A program made the translations under genes and the position numbers. A DNA stretch of 64,000 nt from Aquabacter sp965279295 (GTDB lineage: Bacteria; Pseudomonadota; Alphaproteobacteria; Rhizobiales; Xanthobacteraceae). Under the pieces are notes generated by a model. The model was not told where the DNA came from. It was given only the letters and a program-made list of their open reading frames with translations, and did no database searches. The stretch lies in assembly GCA_965279295.1 (NCBI GenBank), contig CBDIHQ010000017.1; one strand, written 5' to 3'. Positions within the stretch are counted from its first letter, which is position 1. Each line of letters begins with the position of its first letter. Of this stretch, positions 41,785 through 50,650 are shown piece by piece.

Positions 41785-43219
41785 CCTTGCCCGGGTTCAT
41801 CAGGCCGGCGGGGTCGATGGCACGCTTCAGCGCCGCCATCAGGTCGAGCGCGACCGGGTCCTTGTAGACCTTGAGTTCCTCGCGCTTCAGCAGGCCGATG
41901 CCGTGTTCCGCGGATATGGACCCGCCCAGTTCGACGACATAATCGTGCACCAGCCGGTTGAAGTCCTCCCATTGCGAGAGGAAGGCAGCCTTTTCCATGT
42001 CCAGCGGCTGGCTCAGATTGAAATGGATGTTGCCGTCGCCGACATGCCCGAAGGCGCAGACCCTGACGCCCGGCATATGCGCCTCGCACAGGCGGGTGGC
42101 TTCCACCACGAACTCGGCAAACCGAGACACCGGCACCGAGACGTCGTGCTTGATCGAGCCGCCCTCGAATTTCTGGGCATCGGACAGATCTTCCCGCAGG
42201 CGCCAGAGGGCGTTCGCCTGGGCTTCGCTCGCAGCGATCACGGCGTCCGCAACCTCACCCTCCTCGAAGGCTTCCGCGAGCACTGCTTCGGCGAGACCCG
42301 CGAGGTCGTCGTCGCGGCGCGTGGAGGTGAGTTCCGCCAGCGCGAACACCGGGTGGTCGCCGCCCAGCGCCCGGACGGTGCCTGGCATGTGCTTCAGCAC
42401 CGTTTCCATGCCGAAGCGCGGGATCATCTCGAAGCCGGTCAAGGCGTCCCCGGCCACCGCGCGCAGGCGCTGCATGAAGGCCTGCACCGCGAATTGATCG
42501 TTAAGGCCGGCGAGTAAAGTGGCGCGGGCGCGCGGCTTCGGGAATAGACGCAGCACCGCCGCCGTGATGATGCCGAGCGTGCCTTCGGCGCCGATGAACA
42601 GGTCCTTGAGATCGTAGCCCGTGTTGTCCTTGCGCAGCCGGGACAGGCCGTTCCAGATGCGCCCATCCGGCAGCACCACTTCAAGCCCGAGCGTCAGTTC
42701 GCGCATGTTGCCATAGCGCAGCACCGCCGTGCCCCCGGCATTGGTGGAGAGGTTGCCGCCGATCCGGCAGGTGCCTTCCGAGGCGATGGAGAGGGGAAAC
42801 AGACAGTCGGCCTTCTCGGCCGCCATGCGCGCGCCATGCAGCGTTACGCCTGCCTCCACCGTGAGGGTGAGATCGGCGGCGTCGACCGCCCGCACCTTGT
42901 CAAGCCGTTCCAGCGAAAGCACCAGCGCACCGAACGGCACCTGCCCGCCCACCAGCCCCGTGTTCCCGCCCTGCGGCACGATCGGCAGGCCGGCTTCGGC
43001 GCAGGCGGCGACGCACAGCGCCACCTCAGCGGTATTTGCCGGGCGCAGGATCGCCGGGGTCACGCCCTGATACAGGCCGCGCTGTTCCACCAGATAGGGC
43101 GCCATATCGCTTGGCGCAGTGACGATGCCGCGCGGTCCAAGCTTTGCGGCAAGCGCCGACAGGGCACTGGCGATGCGCTCTTGGGGAAGAACAAGGGGGG
43201 CGGGTGCGGTGCTGGACAT
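41777..43219 (-). CDS. FAD-linked D-2-hydroxyacid dehydrogenase
   Basis: A 480-residue flavoprotein of the GlcD/D-lactate/D-2-hydroxyglutarate dehydrogenase family. The FAD-binding PCMH domain has VPQGGNTGLVGGQVPFG and GGNLSTNAGGTAVLRYGNMR. The C-terminal catalytic domain has VCAFGHVGDGNIHFNLSQP (metal site) and SISAEHGIGLLKREEL. It oxidises a D-2-hydroxyacid to the 2-oxoacid with an unknown acceptor. ATG 43219 begins MSSTAPAPLVL. It is a single-gene unit with no glcE/F partners, which favours the D-lactate or D-2-hydroxyglutarate type over glycolate oxidase. Confidence 0.92.
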   Translation of the reverse strand: MSSTAPAPLVLPQERIASALSALAAKLGPRGIVTAPSDMAPYLVEQRGLYQGVTPAILRPANTAEVALCVAACAEAGLPIVPQGGNTGLVGGQVPFGALVLSLERLDKVRAVDAADLTLTVEAGVTLHGARMAAEKADCLFPLSIASEGTCRIGGNLSTNAGGTAVLRYGNMRELTLGLEVVLPDGRIWNGLSRLRKDNTGYDLKDLFIGAEGTLGIITAAVLRLFPKPRARATLLAGLNDQFAVQAFMQRLRAVAGDALTGFEMIPRFGMETVLKHMPGTVRALGGDHPVFALAELTSTRRDDDLAGLAEAVLAEAFEEGEVADAVIAASEAQANALWRLREDLSDAQKFEGGSIKHDVSVPVSRFAEFVVEATRLCEAHMPGVRVCAFGHVGDGNIHFNLSQPLDMEKAAFLSQWEDFNRLVHDYVVELGGSISAEHGIGLLKREELKVYKDPVALDLMAALKRAIDPAGLMNPGKVI

Positions 43220-43263
43220 GGTGGCGGACACTGGCCGAGGTGCGCGCGCCAATCAAGGGCCAG

Positions 43264-43821
43264 CTAAGCTAAGAGTTGGGCTCTCAACCGCTCGATTGCC
43301 CGGGTGAAGGCCGCCGTATCGTCCAGGGCCCGTGCCAGAACCAGCGCGCCCTGGATCAGGCCAACGGCGTCCTCCGCGAGGGCGTGGGCATCGTCCGGTG
43401 TGCGTCCACCGCGCATGAGCGCGTCCGCCAGCGCGGCGATCCAGCGGGCGAAATAGCTGGATACGGATTGCGCGAAGCGGTCGCGGGTTTCGGCGAGGGC
43501 AAACACACCGACCACGCACACCCGGTTTCCAGAGCGGAAATAGGCATCGGTCGCGTCCAGCATGCGCGTGACCGCGCGGCTGGGGTCGGTGTCATCGCGC
43601 AGCGGGCTAAACACCTCGTCCTCGAACCACCTGTCCACATGCGCCAGCACGGCCGCCGCCATCTCCTCTTTCCCGCCGGGGAAGAAGTGATAGAGGCTGC
43701 CTTTGCCGAGGCCGGTGCGCTTCGAGATGATGGCGAGGCTGGCGCCCTCGAAGCCGTATTCCCGGAAGACCTCGCCCAGAAGGGGCAGGGCGTCGGCGCG
43801 TTCGTGAATCTGTTTCGCCAT
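43264..43821 (-). CDS. TetR family repressor
   Basis: A 185-residue regulator. The N-terminal helix-turn-helix GASLAIISKRTGLGKGSLYHFFPGG is typical TetR, and the C-terminal helices form the ligand domain. ATG 43821 shares one base with the stop of the NTF2-like gene (TAATG), so the pair is one operon. Operator-like repeats lie just before that upstream gene, so autoregulation is likely. Confidence 0.9.
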   Translation of the reverse strand: MAKQIHERADALPLLGEVFREYGFEGASLAIISKRTGLGKGSLYHFFPGGKEEMAAAVLAHVDRWFEDEVFSPLRDDTDPSRAVTRMLDATDAYFRSGNRVCVVGVFALAETRDRFAQSVSSYFARWIAALADALMRGGRTPDDAHALAEDAVGLIQGALVLARALDDTAAFTRAIERLRAQLLA

Positions 43822-44285
43822 TACAGTCCGAGTTCGGTGAGGCCGGGATGGTCCGCCGGGCGCGGGCCACTCGGCCAGCGGAACTTGCGCTCCGCTTCCG
43901 TGATGGCGAGATCATTGATGGAGGCCTGACGCCAGCGCATGAGGCCGTGCACGTCGAACTCCCAGTTCTCGTTGCCATAGGCCCGGAACCACTGGCCGGC
44001 GGCATCGTGGAACTCATACTGGAAGCGGACCGCGATGCGGTTTTCGTGGAACGCCCACAATTCCTTGATCAGGCGGTAGTCGTGTTCCTTCTCCCACTTG
44101 CGGGTCAGGAAGGCGACTATGGCAGGGCGGCCGGAGAAGAACTCCGAGCGGTTCCGCCACACACTGTCTTCGGTATAGGCACCGGCCACGCGGACCGGAT
44201 CGTGCGTGTTCCACGCATCTTCCGCCATGCGGGCCTTCTGCGCGGCGGTCTCGAACGTAAAGGGCGGAAGCGGGGGGCGCGACAT
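43821..44285 (-). CDS. NTF2-like protein (DUF1348 family)
   Basis: A 154-residue small alpha+beta-barrel protein. EDAWNTHDPVRVAGAYTED, VWRNRSEFFSGRPAIVAFL and RFQYEFHDAAGQWFRAYGNENWEFD match the DUF1348 branch of the nuclear-transport-factor-2-like family. The function is unknown; related folds bind or isomerise small hydrophobic molecules. It is first in a two-gene operon with a TetR repressor, so a response to a xenobiotic or reactive compound is plausible. Confidence 0.85.
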   Translation of the reverse strand: MSRPPLPPFTFETAAQKARMAEDAWNTHDPVRVAGAYTEDSVWRNRSEFFSGRPAIVAFLTRKWEKEHDYRLIKELWAFHENRIAVRFQYEFHDAAGQWFRAYGNENWEFDVHGLMRWRQASINDLAITEAERKFRWPSGPRPADHPGLTELGL

Positions 44286-44294
44286 GGCGGGTCC

Positions 44295-44329
44295 TGTACC
44301 GTTCAGTCTATAATGTACCATTCAGTACA
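44295..44329. promoter_or_regulatory. TetR operator region, repeated TGTACCNTTCAGT
   Basis: TGTACCGTTCAGT (44295-44307) and TGTACCATTCAGT (44314-44326) repeat 19 bp apart. The second forms an inverted repeat TGTAC-CATTCA-GTACA (44314-44329). They lie 10-45 bp upstream of the NTF2-like/TetR operon start, an ideal repressor position. Confidence 0.75.
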
Positions 44330-44362
44330 GTAAGGGCGACGAGAGTCAACAAGTCGCCGCGT

Positions 44363-44698
44363 TCAGGCGCGGGGCCCGAAGATGATGAGTGCCGCTCCGG
44401 CAACGCAAAGCACGGCGCCACCGGTGTCCCAGCGATCCGGCCGCACCCCCTCCATGCCCCACATCCAGGCGAGTGAGGCGATGATATAGACCCCGCCGTA
44501 GGCCGCGAACGCGCGCCCCGCAGCCGCTGCGTCCACCAGCGTGAGGGCGCCGGCGAAGGCCAGCAGACTGGCAGCGCCCGGTATCAGCCAGAGTATCGAT
44601 CCGCCGGACCGGACCACATGCCAGAAGGCGAAGCAGCCGGCGATTTCAGCGGCGGCGGCGACGAGGTAGGCGCCAAAGGTCATCGCAGAACCGGTCAT
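44363..44698 (-). CDS. YnfA/UPF0060 family membrane protein
   Basis: A 111-residue protein with four helices, related to small multidrug resistance carriers. AAAAEIAGCFAFWHVVRSGGS, AAYGGVYIIASLAWMWGMEG and VRPDRWDTGGAVLCVAGAALI match the UPF0060 family. ATG 44698 overlaps the ispE stop by 4 bp (ATGA), which suggests coupling; ATG 44683 is an alternative. The transport role is unproven. Confidence 0.88.
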   Translation of the reverse strand: MTGSAMTFGAYLVAAAAEIAGCFAFWHVVRSGGSILWLIPGAASLLAFAGALTLVDAAAAGRAFAAYGGVYIIASLAWMWGMEGVRPDRWDTGGAVLCVAGAALIIFGPRA

Positions 44699-45564
44699 CG
44701 CAGCACCGTGGGACGCACCCACCAAGAGGGGCGTTGCGCGGCCATGCGCCGGGACAAGCGGGCAGCCGCGCGGCAATCGTCGGTGAGGGCGAACACCGTC
44801 GCGCCCGACCCGGACATGCGCACCAGACGGGCCTCGGGGTCGGCCATCAGCAATGCCTTCGCCTTGCCTATCTCAGGCGCAAGGGCTTGAGCTGGAGGCT
44901 CAAGGTCATTGCAGAGGCCGGCGAGCGTTTCCATCAGCGCAACTCGTTCGGCCGGAAGGACGACGGGATGCTTTGGCCCGTCCAACGAAGCGCCCGGCTG
45001 TAGCGCGAGGGCCCTAAACACCGGCCCGGTGGGCACCACCGCCCCGCAATTCACCAGGACGGCCGAAAGCCGGGGAAGATCCAGCGGCACTGAGAGCCGA
45101 TCGCCGATACCACCCATGAAGCGGGCGCGGGGATCAAGGCAGACCGGCACGTCCGAGCCCGTGATACGCGCCGCCGCCATGAGTGCGGGATGATCGAGCG
45201 CGAGGCCATTAAGTTTGGCCAGGAGGCGAAGCGCCGCCGCTGCGTCCGACGAACCACCGCCGAGTCCGGCCGCAACCGGCAACCGCTTCACCAAGTAAAA
45301 GGTGCCGTATCTTATCCCCGGCAGGAGATCCGCCAGTGCGCGCGCCGCCTTGAGGACCAGATTTTCCTGAACCGGACCTGCAGAAAGCGCGCGCTCGCCC
45401 GAAATTTCCAGGGCGAGACTCGGCGAGGGACGCAGCGTCAACAGGTCGGCTGCACCGGCGAAAGCGACGATGCTCGCGAGATCGTGAAACCCATCGGCGC
45501 GCCGTCTCAGCACGCGCAATGTCAGATTGACCTTCGCAGGCGCACGCGCCACAAGCTTTTGCAT
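44695..45564 (-). CDS. ispE: 4-diphosphocytidyl-2-C-methyl-D-erythritol kinase
   Basis: A 289-residue GHMP kinase of the non-mevalonate isoprenoid pathway. It phosphorylates the 2-hydroxyl of CDP-methylerythritol with ATP. APAKVNLTLRVLRRRADGFHDL contains the N-terminal catalytic Lys, LPVAAGLGGGSSDAAAAL the phosphate loop, and VRMSGSGATVFAL the third GHMP motif. ATG 45564 begins MQKLVARAPAK. It is in a two-gene unit with ynfA. Confidence 0.95.
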   Translation of the reverse strand: MQKLVARAPAKVNLTLRVLRRRADGFHDLASIVAFAGAADLLTLRPSPSLALEISGERALSAGPVQENLVLKAARALADLLPGIRYGTFYLVKRLPVAAGLGGGSSDAAAALRLLAKLNGLALDHPALMAAARITGSDVPVCLDPRARFMGGIGDRLSVPLDLPRLSAVLVNCGAVVPTGPVFRALALQPGASLDGPKHPVVLPAERVALMETLAGLCNDLEPPAQALAPEIGKAKALLMADPEARLVRMSGSGATVFALTDDCRAAARLSRRMAAQRPSWWVRPTVLR

Positions 45565-45861
45565 GAGCGGGGCTTATGGCGCGATCACCCGCGCGCGGCA
45601 AGCTGCAGCGAGGCTTCGCGGCCTCCCCAGCTTGCGGCGCAGGGGGAAAGCAGCCATCCTCTGATTACGGATTTGTTCGTAAGTGCCGTGTTTCTGCTAC
45701 CGCGAGAGCCTGATCGTCCGTGATGGGACCCAATTGTGCCTTCATCTCGGTTGAGACCTCTCTCAGTCCAAAGCTAGGGGCGATCCGCCTCGCCGGTGGG
45801 AGCAGGGGCGCTCCCGTCGGACAGACCGCGCCCTAGCGCCGCCCTTCAGGATTCCCGCACG

Positions 45862-47553
45862 GTGAAGATCTTCTTTTCTCGTTCGCCACTGACCCGCATG
45901 GCTGCGGTCTGCGCCGCCCTCTTCGTGGCGGTGCCCCAGGCCGCCCGCGCCGATTATTCGCCCGTCTCCGACCCAACCGTTGCCGGCAGCTACCTCGCGG
46001 CGCGCCTCGCCGGCTCGGAGCGCGATACCGATGCGGCCGTGACCTATCTGCGTGCGCTCCTGAAAATGGACCCGCGCAACGACGAGGTTATGGAGCGCGC
46101 GTTCTTCGCCATGCTGGTGGACGGGGATGTGGACGATTCCATCCCGCTCGCCGAGCGCATGGTGAAGGTTGACCGTTCGCATCGCATTGCCCGGCTGGTG
46201 CTGGCCGCGCGCGCCATCAAGAAGGGCGACTATCAGCGCGCCCGCACCAATCTTTCCTTGTCCGTGCGAGGGCCGATCGGTGATCTCACCGCCACGCTGC
46301 TTGCGGCCTGGACCATGCTCGGCTCGGGAAACGCCAAGGCCGGTGTCGATATGATCGACCGCCTTCAGGGCCCTGACTGGTATGCGGCTTTCAAGGATCT
46401 CAATGCCGGCTTGATCTTCGATGCCGCCGGCATGAAGAAGGACGCGGGCAAGCGGCTTGAGGCCGCCATGAAGCTCGACCCCTCGTCCGTGCGGGCAGTG
46501 GACGCCTACGCCCGCTGGGCGTCGCGCAATGCCGGCGCCCCGACGGCGCTGGACGCCTACCAGGCTTTCGACAAGCTGCTGCCGCGCCACCCGCTGATCG
46601 CCAGCGCGGTTGCTGACTTGAAGGAGGGCAAGCAATTGCCCGCCCTCATCAAGACCCCGCAGGAAGGCGCCTCGGAGGTGCTTTATGGCCTTGGTGCCGC
46701 GCTCGCGCGTCAGGGCGGGGAAGATCTCGCTCTGGTCTATCTCCAGCTTGCCCTGTGGCTCTCTCCCGATCACCCGCTTGCCGGGCTGACGCTCGCTGAC
46801 CTCTACGAGCAACTGAAGCAGCCGGACAAGGCGATCCAAGTCTACGAGAAGGTGCCTGATGGATCGCCGCTGAAGCGCAACGCCGAGGTCCAGCTCGCGA
46901 TCAATCTCGATGCCACCGAGAAGTATGACGAGGCCCGCAAGCATCTTCAGGCGCTCATCAAGGCGGACCCGAAGGATCTTGAAGCGATCGTTGCGCTAGC
47001 CGGCATCGAGCGTGGGCGCAAGATGTTTGGGGAATGTGTCACCACCTACGACAAGGCTCTGGGTCTGGTGCCAAATCCGGGTCGCAACAGCTGGACGTTG
47101 TTCTATTTCCGCGGCATCTGCAACGAGCAGAGCAACAAGTGGGACGCGGCCGAGGCCGATCTGAAGAAGGCACTCGTGCTGTTCCCGGATCAGCCCCATG
47201 TGCTGAACTATCTCGGCTATAGCTGGGTCAATAAGGGCATAAACCTCGACCAGGGCCTCGATATGATCCGCAAGGCGGTCGCCCTGCGCCCTGACGATGG
47301 CTACATCGTCGATAGCCTGGGCTGGGCTTATTACAAGCTCGGGCGCTACGAGGATGCGGTCAACGAACTGGAGCGCGCGGTCGAGTTGAAGCCCCAGGAT
47401 CCTGTGATCAACGACCATCTGGGCGATGCCTACTGGAAGGTCGGCCGCCAGCTTGAGGCGACGTTCCAGTGGAACCATGCCCGTGATCTCAAGCCCGAGC
47501 CCGACGAGATGGTGAAGATCGTCAAGAAACTCCAGGGTGGCCTAGATGTTTGA
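45862..47553 (+). CDS. Exported TPR-repeat protein, 3' end altered by IS
   Basis: A 563-residue tetratricopeptide protein with a signal peptide (TRMAAVCAALFVAVPQAARA) from GTG 45862. TPR units run through the protein; clear ones near the C-terminus are VLNYLGYSWVNKG, IVDSLGWAYYKLGRYEDAV and VINDHLGDAYWKVGRQLEA. It probably scaffolds periplasmic or outer-membrane complexes. An IS481-type element is inserted three codons before the present stop: the protein now ends GGLDV using a stop supplied by the element, whereas the uninterrupted frame would continue for 16 residues (remnant at 48564-48621). The TPR part is untouched, so function is probably kept. Confidence 0.88.
   Translation: MKIFFSRSPLTRMAAVCAALFVAVPQAARADYSPVSDPTVAGSYLAARLAGSERDTDAAVTYLRALLKMDPRNDEVMERAFFAMLVDGDVDDSIPLAERMVKVDRSHRIARLVLAARAIKKGDYQRARTNLSLSVRGPIGDLTATLLAAWTMLGSGNAKAGVDMIDRLQGPDWYAAFKDLNAGLIFDAAGMKKDAGKRLEAAMKLDPSSVRAVDAYARWASRNAGAPTALDAYQAFDKLLPRHPLIASAVADLKEGKQLPALIKTPQEGASEVLYGLGAALARQGGEDLALVYLQLALWLSPDHPLAGLTLADLYEQLKQPDKAIQVYEKVPDGSPLKRNAEVQLAINLDATEKYDEARKHLQALIKADPKDLEAIVALAGIERGRKMFGECVTTYDKALGLVPNPGRNSWTLFYFRGICNEQSNKWDAAEADLKKALVLFPDQPHVLNYLGYSWVNKGINLDQGLDMIRKAVALRPDDGYIVDSLGWAYYKLGRYEDAVNELERAVELKPQDPVINDHLGDAYWKVGRQLEATFQWNHARDLKPEPDEMVKIVKKLQGGLDV
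47541..47546. repeat. Target site duplication, left copy
   Basis: CCTAGA, identical to 48564-48569, abuts the left inverted repeat. Confidence 0.9.
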
Positions 47554-48563
47554 TCCCGGGCTTTGATGGTGCAGTCTTTTCGCGGGAGTGGAGGGAGGCA
47601 CTATGGGCCAGTTTCTACACGGGAGCGCCACGACGACTGAGGCAGTCCGTCGAGCGATACAGCATAGTCAAGAGAGCCTGAGGGCTCTGGCGAAGCGCTA
47701 TGGGATCAACCAGAAGACCGTCGCCAAGTGGAAGAAGCGGACCTCGGTCGCCGATCTGCCGACTGGTCCGAGAGAGCCGACATCGACGGTTCTGTCGATT
47801 GAAGAAGAGGCCATCATCATCGCTTTCCGCCGGCATACGCTGCTGCCGCTCGACGACTGCCTCTATGCCTTGCAGGCGACGATCCCGCATCTGACGCGCT
47901 CATCCCTGCATCGCTGCCTGCAGCGCCACGGCATCAGCCGGCTGCCGGAGGTGGAGGGCGACAAGAAGCCGAAGAGGCGGTTCAAGTCCTATCCGATCGG
48001 CTTTTTCCATATCGATATCGCCGAGGTGCAGACCGCCGAGGGCAAGCTGTACCTTTACGTAGCCATTGACCGCACGAGCAAGTTCGCCTTCGTGCAGGTC
48101 GTCAGGAAGACAGGCCGGAGCTCAGCCTCGGCCTTTCTCATGGCCTTGATCAACGCGGTGCCCTACCGGATCCATACCGTTCTTACCGACAACGGCATCC
48201 AGTTCACCTTTCCGCCTCGCTACGCCGATGGGCCGACAGCTCGCTACATCACCCATATGTTCGACATGCGCTGCCGAGAGAACGGCATCGAGCACCGCCT
48301 GACTAAAGTGAAGCACCCCTGGACCAATGGCCAGGTCGAGCGGATGAACCGGACCATCAAGGAAGCGACCGTCAAGCGCTTCCACTACGACGACCATCAT
48401 CAGTTCGAAACGCATCTCACCGACTTCGTCGCCGCATACAATTTCGGCCGGCGCCTGAAGACCCTCAGGGGGCTCACGCCCTACGAGTTCATCTGCAAAT
48501 GCTGGACTTCAGAGCCAGAGAGATTCATCCTCGACCCCATCCATCAAATGCCGGGACTAAACA
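47547..48563 (+). mobile_element. IS481-family insertion sequence, complete
   Basis: A 1017-bp element with one transposase gene. Its ends are imperfect inverted repeats: left TGTTTGATCCCGGGCTTTGA and right (complement) TGTTTAGTCCCGGCATTTGA, with 24 or so aligned bases. It is flanked by perfect 6-bp direct repeats CCTAGA (47541-47546 and 48564-48569), which match the NCTAGN target and 6-bp duplication known for IS481. Intact gene, ends and duplication point to a recent insertion. Confidence 0.93.
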
Positions 48564-48568
48564 CCTAG
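47603..48568 (+). CDS. IS481 family transposase
   Basis: A 321-residue DDE transposase. The N-terminal helix-turn-helix region is SLRALAKRYGINQKTVAKW. The catalytic core has the first Asp in GFFHIDIAEVQT, the second in VLTDNGIQF and the Glu in TNGQVERMNRTIKE, as in the rve/IS481 family. ATG 47603 follows GGAGG; an in-frame GTG lies at 47588. The frame leaves the element and uses the TAG of the flanking CCTAGA duplication as its stop, a known habit of elements targeting CTAG. Confidence 0.94.
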   Translation: MGQFLHGSATTTEAVRRAIQHSQESLRALAKRYGINQKTVAKWKKRTSVADLPTGPREPTSTVLSIEEEAIIIAFRRHTLLPLDDCLYALQATIPHLTRSSLHRCLQRHGISRLPEVEGDKKPKRRFKSYPIGFFHIDIAEVQTAEGKLYLYVAIDRTSKFAFVQVVRKTGRSSASAFLMALINAVPYRIHTVLTDNGIQFTFPPRYADGPTARYITHMFDMRCRENGIEHRLTKVKHPWTNGQVERMNRTIKEATVKRFHYDDHHQFETHLTDFVAAYNFGRRLKTLRGLTPYEFICKCWTSEPERFILDPIHQMPGLNT

Positions 48569-48569
48569 A
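48564..48569. repeat. Target site duplication, right copy
   Basis: CCTAGA abuts the right inverted repeat. Its TAG also serves as the transposase stop codon. Confidence 0.9.
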
Positions 48570-48621
48570 CGCCGTGGAGATCGAACCGGCCGTCAAGCAG
48601 GCGGATCAGAAGGGCGGCTGA
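48564..48621 (+). pseudogene. Severed 3' end of the TPR-protein gene
   Basis: Joining the sequence before the left duplication to this stretch restores one frame: GGC CTA GAC, then codons for AVEIEPAVKQADQKGG and TGA at 48619-48621. This is the original C-terminus of the TPR protein, displaced by the IS. Confidence 0.88.
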
Positions 48622-48671
48622 ATCCTGTCGCCGTGAGGGCTTGATCCTCGGGGTCGTTGCATCGTGATCGG

Positions 48672-48710
48672 AAAAAGGGGCGCGCCTTGCGGTGCGCCCT
48701 TTTTCTTTTC
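48672..48710 (+). terminator. Rho-independent terminator (native end of TPR gene)
   Basis: GGGCGCGCC-TTGC-GGTGCGCCC forms a stem with one G-U pair, followed by TTTTTCTTTTC. AAAAA on the other side lets it also serve the convergent DoxX gene. Confidence 0.85.
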
Positions 48711-48720
48711 AGTGGGGCTT

Positions 48721-49146
48721 TCAGGCCGTGGCGGGGCGCGGCCGGGGCAGGAGTGGCGCGGAGCGCAGGGCGAAGGCGCCTTCGCCGGCAAGGGCCACCA
48801 CCACCGACACCAGGATCAGGAAGGCGGGATATTCCCAGCCGCCGCCTGGCGCGGAAAACACCCATCCGTTGGCGATATGCACCGACATGGCGCCGGCCAT
48901 GACAGGGATCAGCAGCACCGAGACCTGGCGGGCGTACACCCCGAACAGGATCAGCAGGCCGCCGCCGAGTTCGGCGAGGATCACCGGCCAAGCCAGGAAG
49001 CCCGGCATGCCCACCGAGGTGAGGTAGCCGGCAAAACCAGGAACGGTGAAGAGGATGTACTTCATAAGGGCATGTGAAACCCACATCAGGCCAAGAGCGG
49101 CGCGAAGCAGGAAGAGTCCATAAGGAGCGGTACGAAGGTCGATCAT
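48721..49146 (-). CDS. DoxX family membrane protein
   Basis: A 141-residue protein with four hydrophobic helices. FLLRAALGLMWVSHALMKYI, GFLAWPVILAELGGGLLILFG and YARQVSVLLIPVMAGAM match the DoxX/DoxD family, linked elsewhere to redox or oxidative-stress membrane complexes. ATG 49146 is used. It is divergent from a LysR gene that likely controls it. Confidence 0.85.
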   Translation of the reverse strand: MIDLRTAPYGLFLLRAALGLMWVSHALMKYILFTVPGFAGYLTSVGMPGFLAWPVILAELGGGLLILFGVYARQVSVLLIPVMAGAMSVHIANGWVFSAPGGGWEYPAFLILVSVVVALAGEGAFALRSAPLLPRPRPATA

Positions 49147-49230
49147 GTGTGCCTCCATCGGGTTTGATGTGACACAACAGCTAGCCCTCACCTGCTCGCA
49201 ATGCCATACTCACAAATGCCTCTCATTGTT

Positions 49231-49242
49231 TGCATGGATGCA
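49231..49242. promoter_or_regulatory. Candidate LysR box
   Basis: TGCATGGATGCA is a perfect inverted repeat in the doxX-lysR spacer, six bases before the LysR start. The extended TTGCATGGATGCAATTGCAT resembles a LysR-type site, probably autoregulatory. Confidence 0.45.
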
Positions 49243-49247
49243 ATTGC

Positions 49248-50162
49248 ATGATCGCCTGGGATGATTTCCGCCTTGTGCAGGCGGTGGCCGAGACGCGATC
49301 TCTGGTGGGCGCGGCGGATATGCTGAGTGTCAACCATTCCACCGTGTTCCGGCGCCTGGGCGCGCTGGAGGCGCAACTCGGCACGCGCCTGTTCGAGCGC
49401 GCCCGCTCCGGCTACGCGCCGACCCCCACCGGCGAGGAGATGGTGCGCCTTGCCGAGCGCATGGCGGAGGAGGTGGTCTCGGTGGAGCGCCGCATCACCG
49501 GGCGCGATCTGCGGCCCACCGGCGAACTGCGCATCACCACCAACGACACGATGCTGGTGCATCTGCTCACCCCGATACTTGCCTCGTTCCGCCGCACCTA
49601 TCCCGAGATCCAACTGGATGTGGTGATCTCCAACCAGTCCCTCAGCCTCACCAAGCGGGACGCGGACGTGGCGGTGCGCGCCAGCGACCGGCCCGGCGAT
49701 ACCTTGGTCGGGCGCCGCTTGTCGGCCATCGCCTGGGGCATTTATGGGCGGGCGGATGCGCTCGGCGGCGTGCCCTTCGACCTGACGCAGATGCGGCAGC
49801 ATGACTGGGTGGGTTTCGCGGAAAATCTCTCGGCCATTCGCCCGGCGAAATGGCTGCGCGAGCGCGCGGGGGAGGGACGGATCGTCTACCGAATCAATAC
49901 CGTCCTCGGCCTGGCGGAGGCGGCTGCCGCGGGGATCGGCCTCGCCGTGCTGCCATGCTTCATCGGGAGCGTCACGCCGGGGCTGGTGCGTTATGCGGGG
50001 CCGGAGCCGGACATGGAATCAGGCCTATGGCTGGTGACGCACCCGGACTTGCGGACCACGGCGCGGGTGCGCGCCTTCATGGATCACGCTGGCCGCGAGA
50101 TCGGGCGCCGCCGTGCGCAGATCGAGGGCCGCGAGGAGGCGCCCTCGGAAATCAGCGCCTGA
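49248..50162 (+). CDS. LysR family transcriptional regulator
   Basis: A 304-residue regulator with N-terminal winged helix (FRLVQAVAETRSLVGAADMLSVNHSTVFRRL) and a LysR substrate-binding domain (GELRITTNDTMLVHLLTPIL). ATG 49248 is preferred over an ATG at 49230. The divergent DoxX gene is the likely target. Confidence 0.92.
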   Translation: MIAWDDFRLVQAVAETRSLVGAADMLSVNHSTVFRRLGALEAQLGTRLFERARSGYAPTPTGEEMVRLAERMAEEVVSVERRITGRDLRPTGELRITTNDTMLVHLLTPILASFRRTYPEIQLDVVISNQSLSLTKRDADVAVRASDRPGDTLVGRRLSAIAWGIYGRADALGGVPFDLTQMRQHDWVGFAENLSAIRPAKWLRERAGEGRIVYRINTVLGLAEAAAAGIGLAVLPCFIGSVTPGLVRYAGPEPDMESGLWLVTHPDLRTTARVRAFMDHAGREIGRRRAQIEGREEAPSEISA

Positions 50163-50185
50163 GCGAAGGGTAAGAGACCCGGCGG

Positions 50186-50650
50186 CTATTCCGCCGTGGT
50201 CTCCGCGACGGCATTCGTCGGTGGGCGCGGCTTGCGGCGGCTCGCCACCTTCGGCTCGGGCTCCCCGCCGAGACGGGTGAAGTCGCACCACATGGTCTCC
50301 ACGCCAGCGAGCTGGCCGCGGAAGGTGGAGGTGCTGGTCTTCACCACTTCGAAGCACGGCTCGAAGGTCATGCCTTCGACGAAACCGCAGACATTTTCGC
50401 CTCGCACCCGCACGGTATTGGGCGGCAGCCGCACGAAGCGTGCCGAGCCTTGCGCATGCATGGTGATGGTTCCGGCCACCGACCCGTCAGGGAAGATGCG
50501 GCCGGCGCCGGTTGAGCCTTCAAAGCAGGTGAAGGCGAAGGTGCGTCCTGTCACGAAGGCGCGCGCCTGTTCAGGACTGAGGGATTGAGCACTGGCCGCC
50601 CCTGTCCCGAAGAAGGCGATGCCGGCTGCCGCGATGAGGATGCTTCGCAT
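50186..50650 (-). CDS. Secreted protein of unknown function
   Basis: A 154-residue protein with a Sec signal (MRSILIAAAGIAFFGTGAASA). The mature part has four cysteines (FTCFEG, NVCGF, EPCFE, MWCDF) that could make two disulfides, and ends in a basic Pro/Arg stretch (RRKPRPPT). Not assigned to a family. It is convergent with the LysR gene. Confidence 0.7.
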   Translation of the reverse strand: MRSILIAAAGIAFFGTGAASAQSLSPEQARAFVTGRTFAFTCFEGSTGAGRIFPDGSVAGTITMHAQGSARFVRLPPNTVRVRGENVCGFVEGMTFEPCFEVVKTSTSTFRGQLAGVETMWCDFTRLGGEPEPKVASRRKPRPPTNAVAETTAE

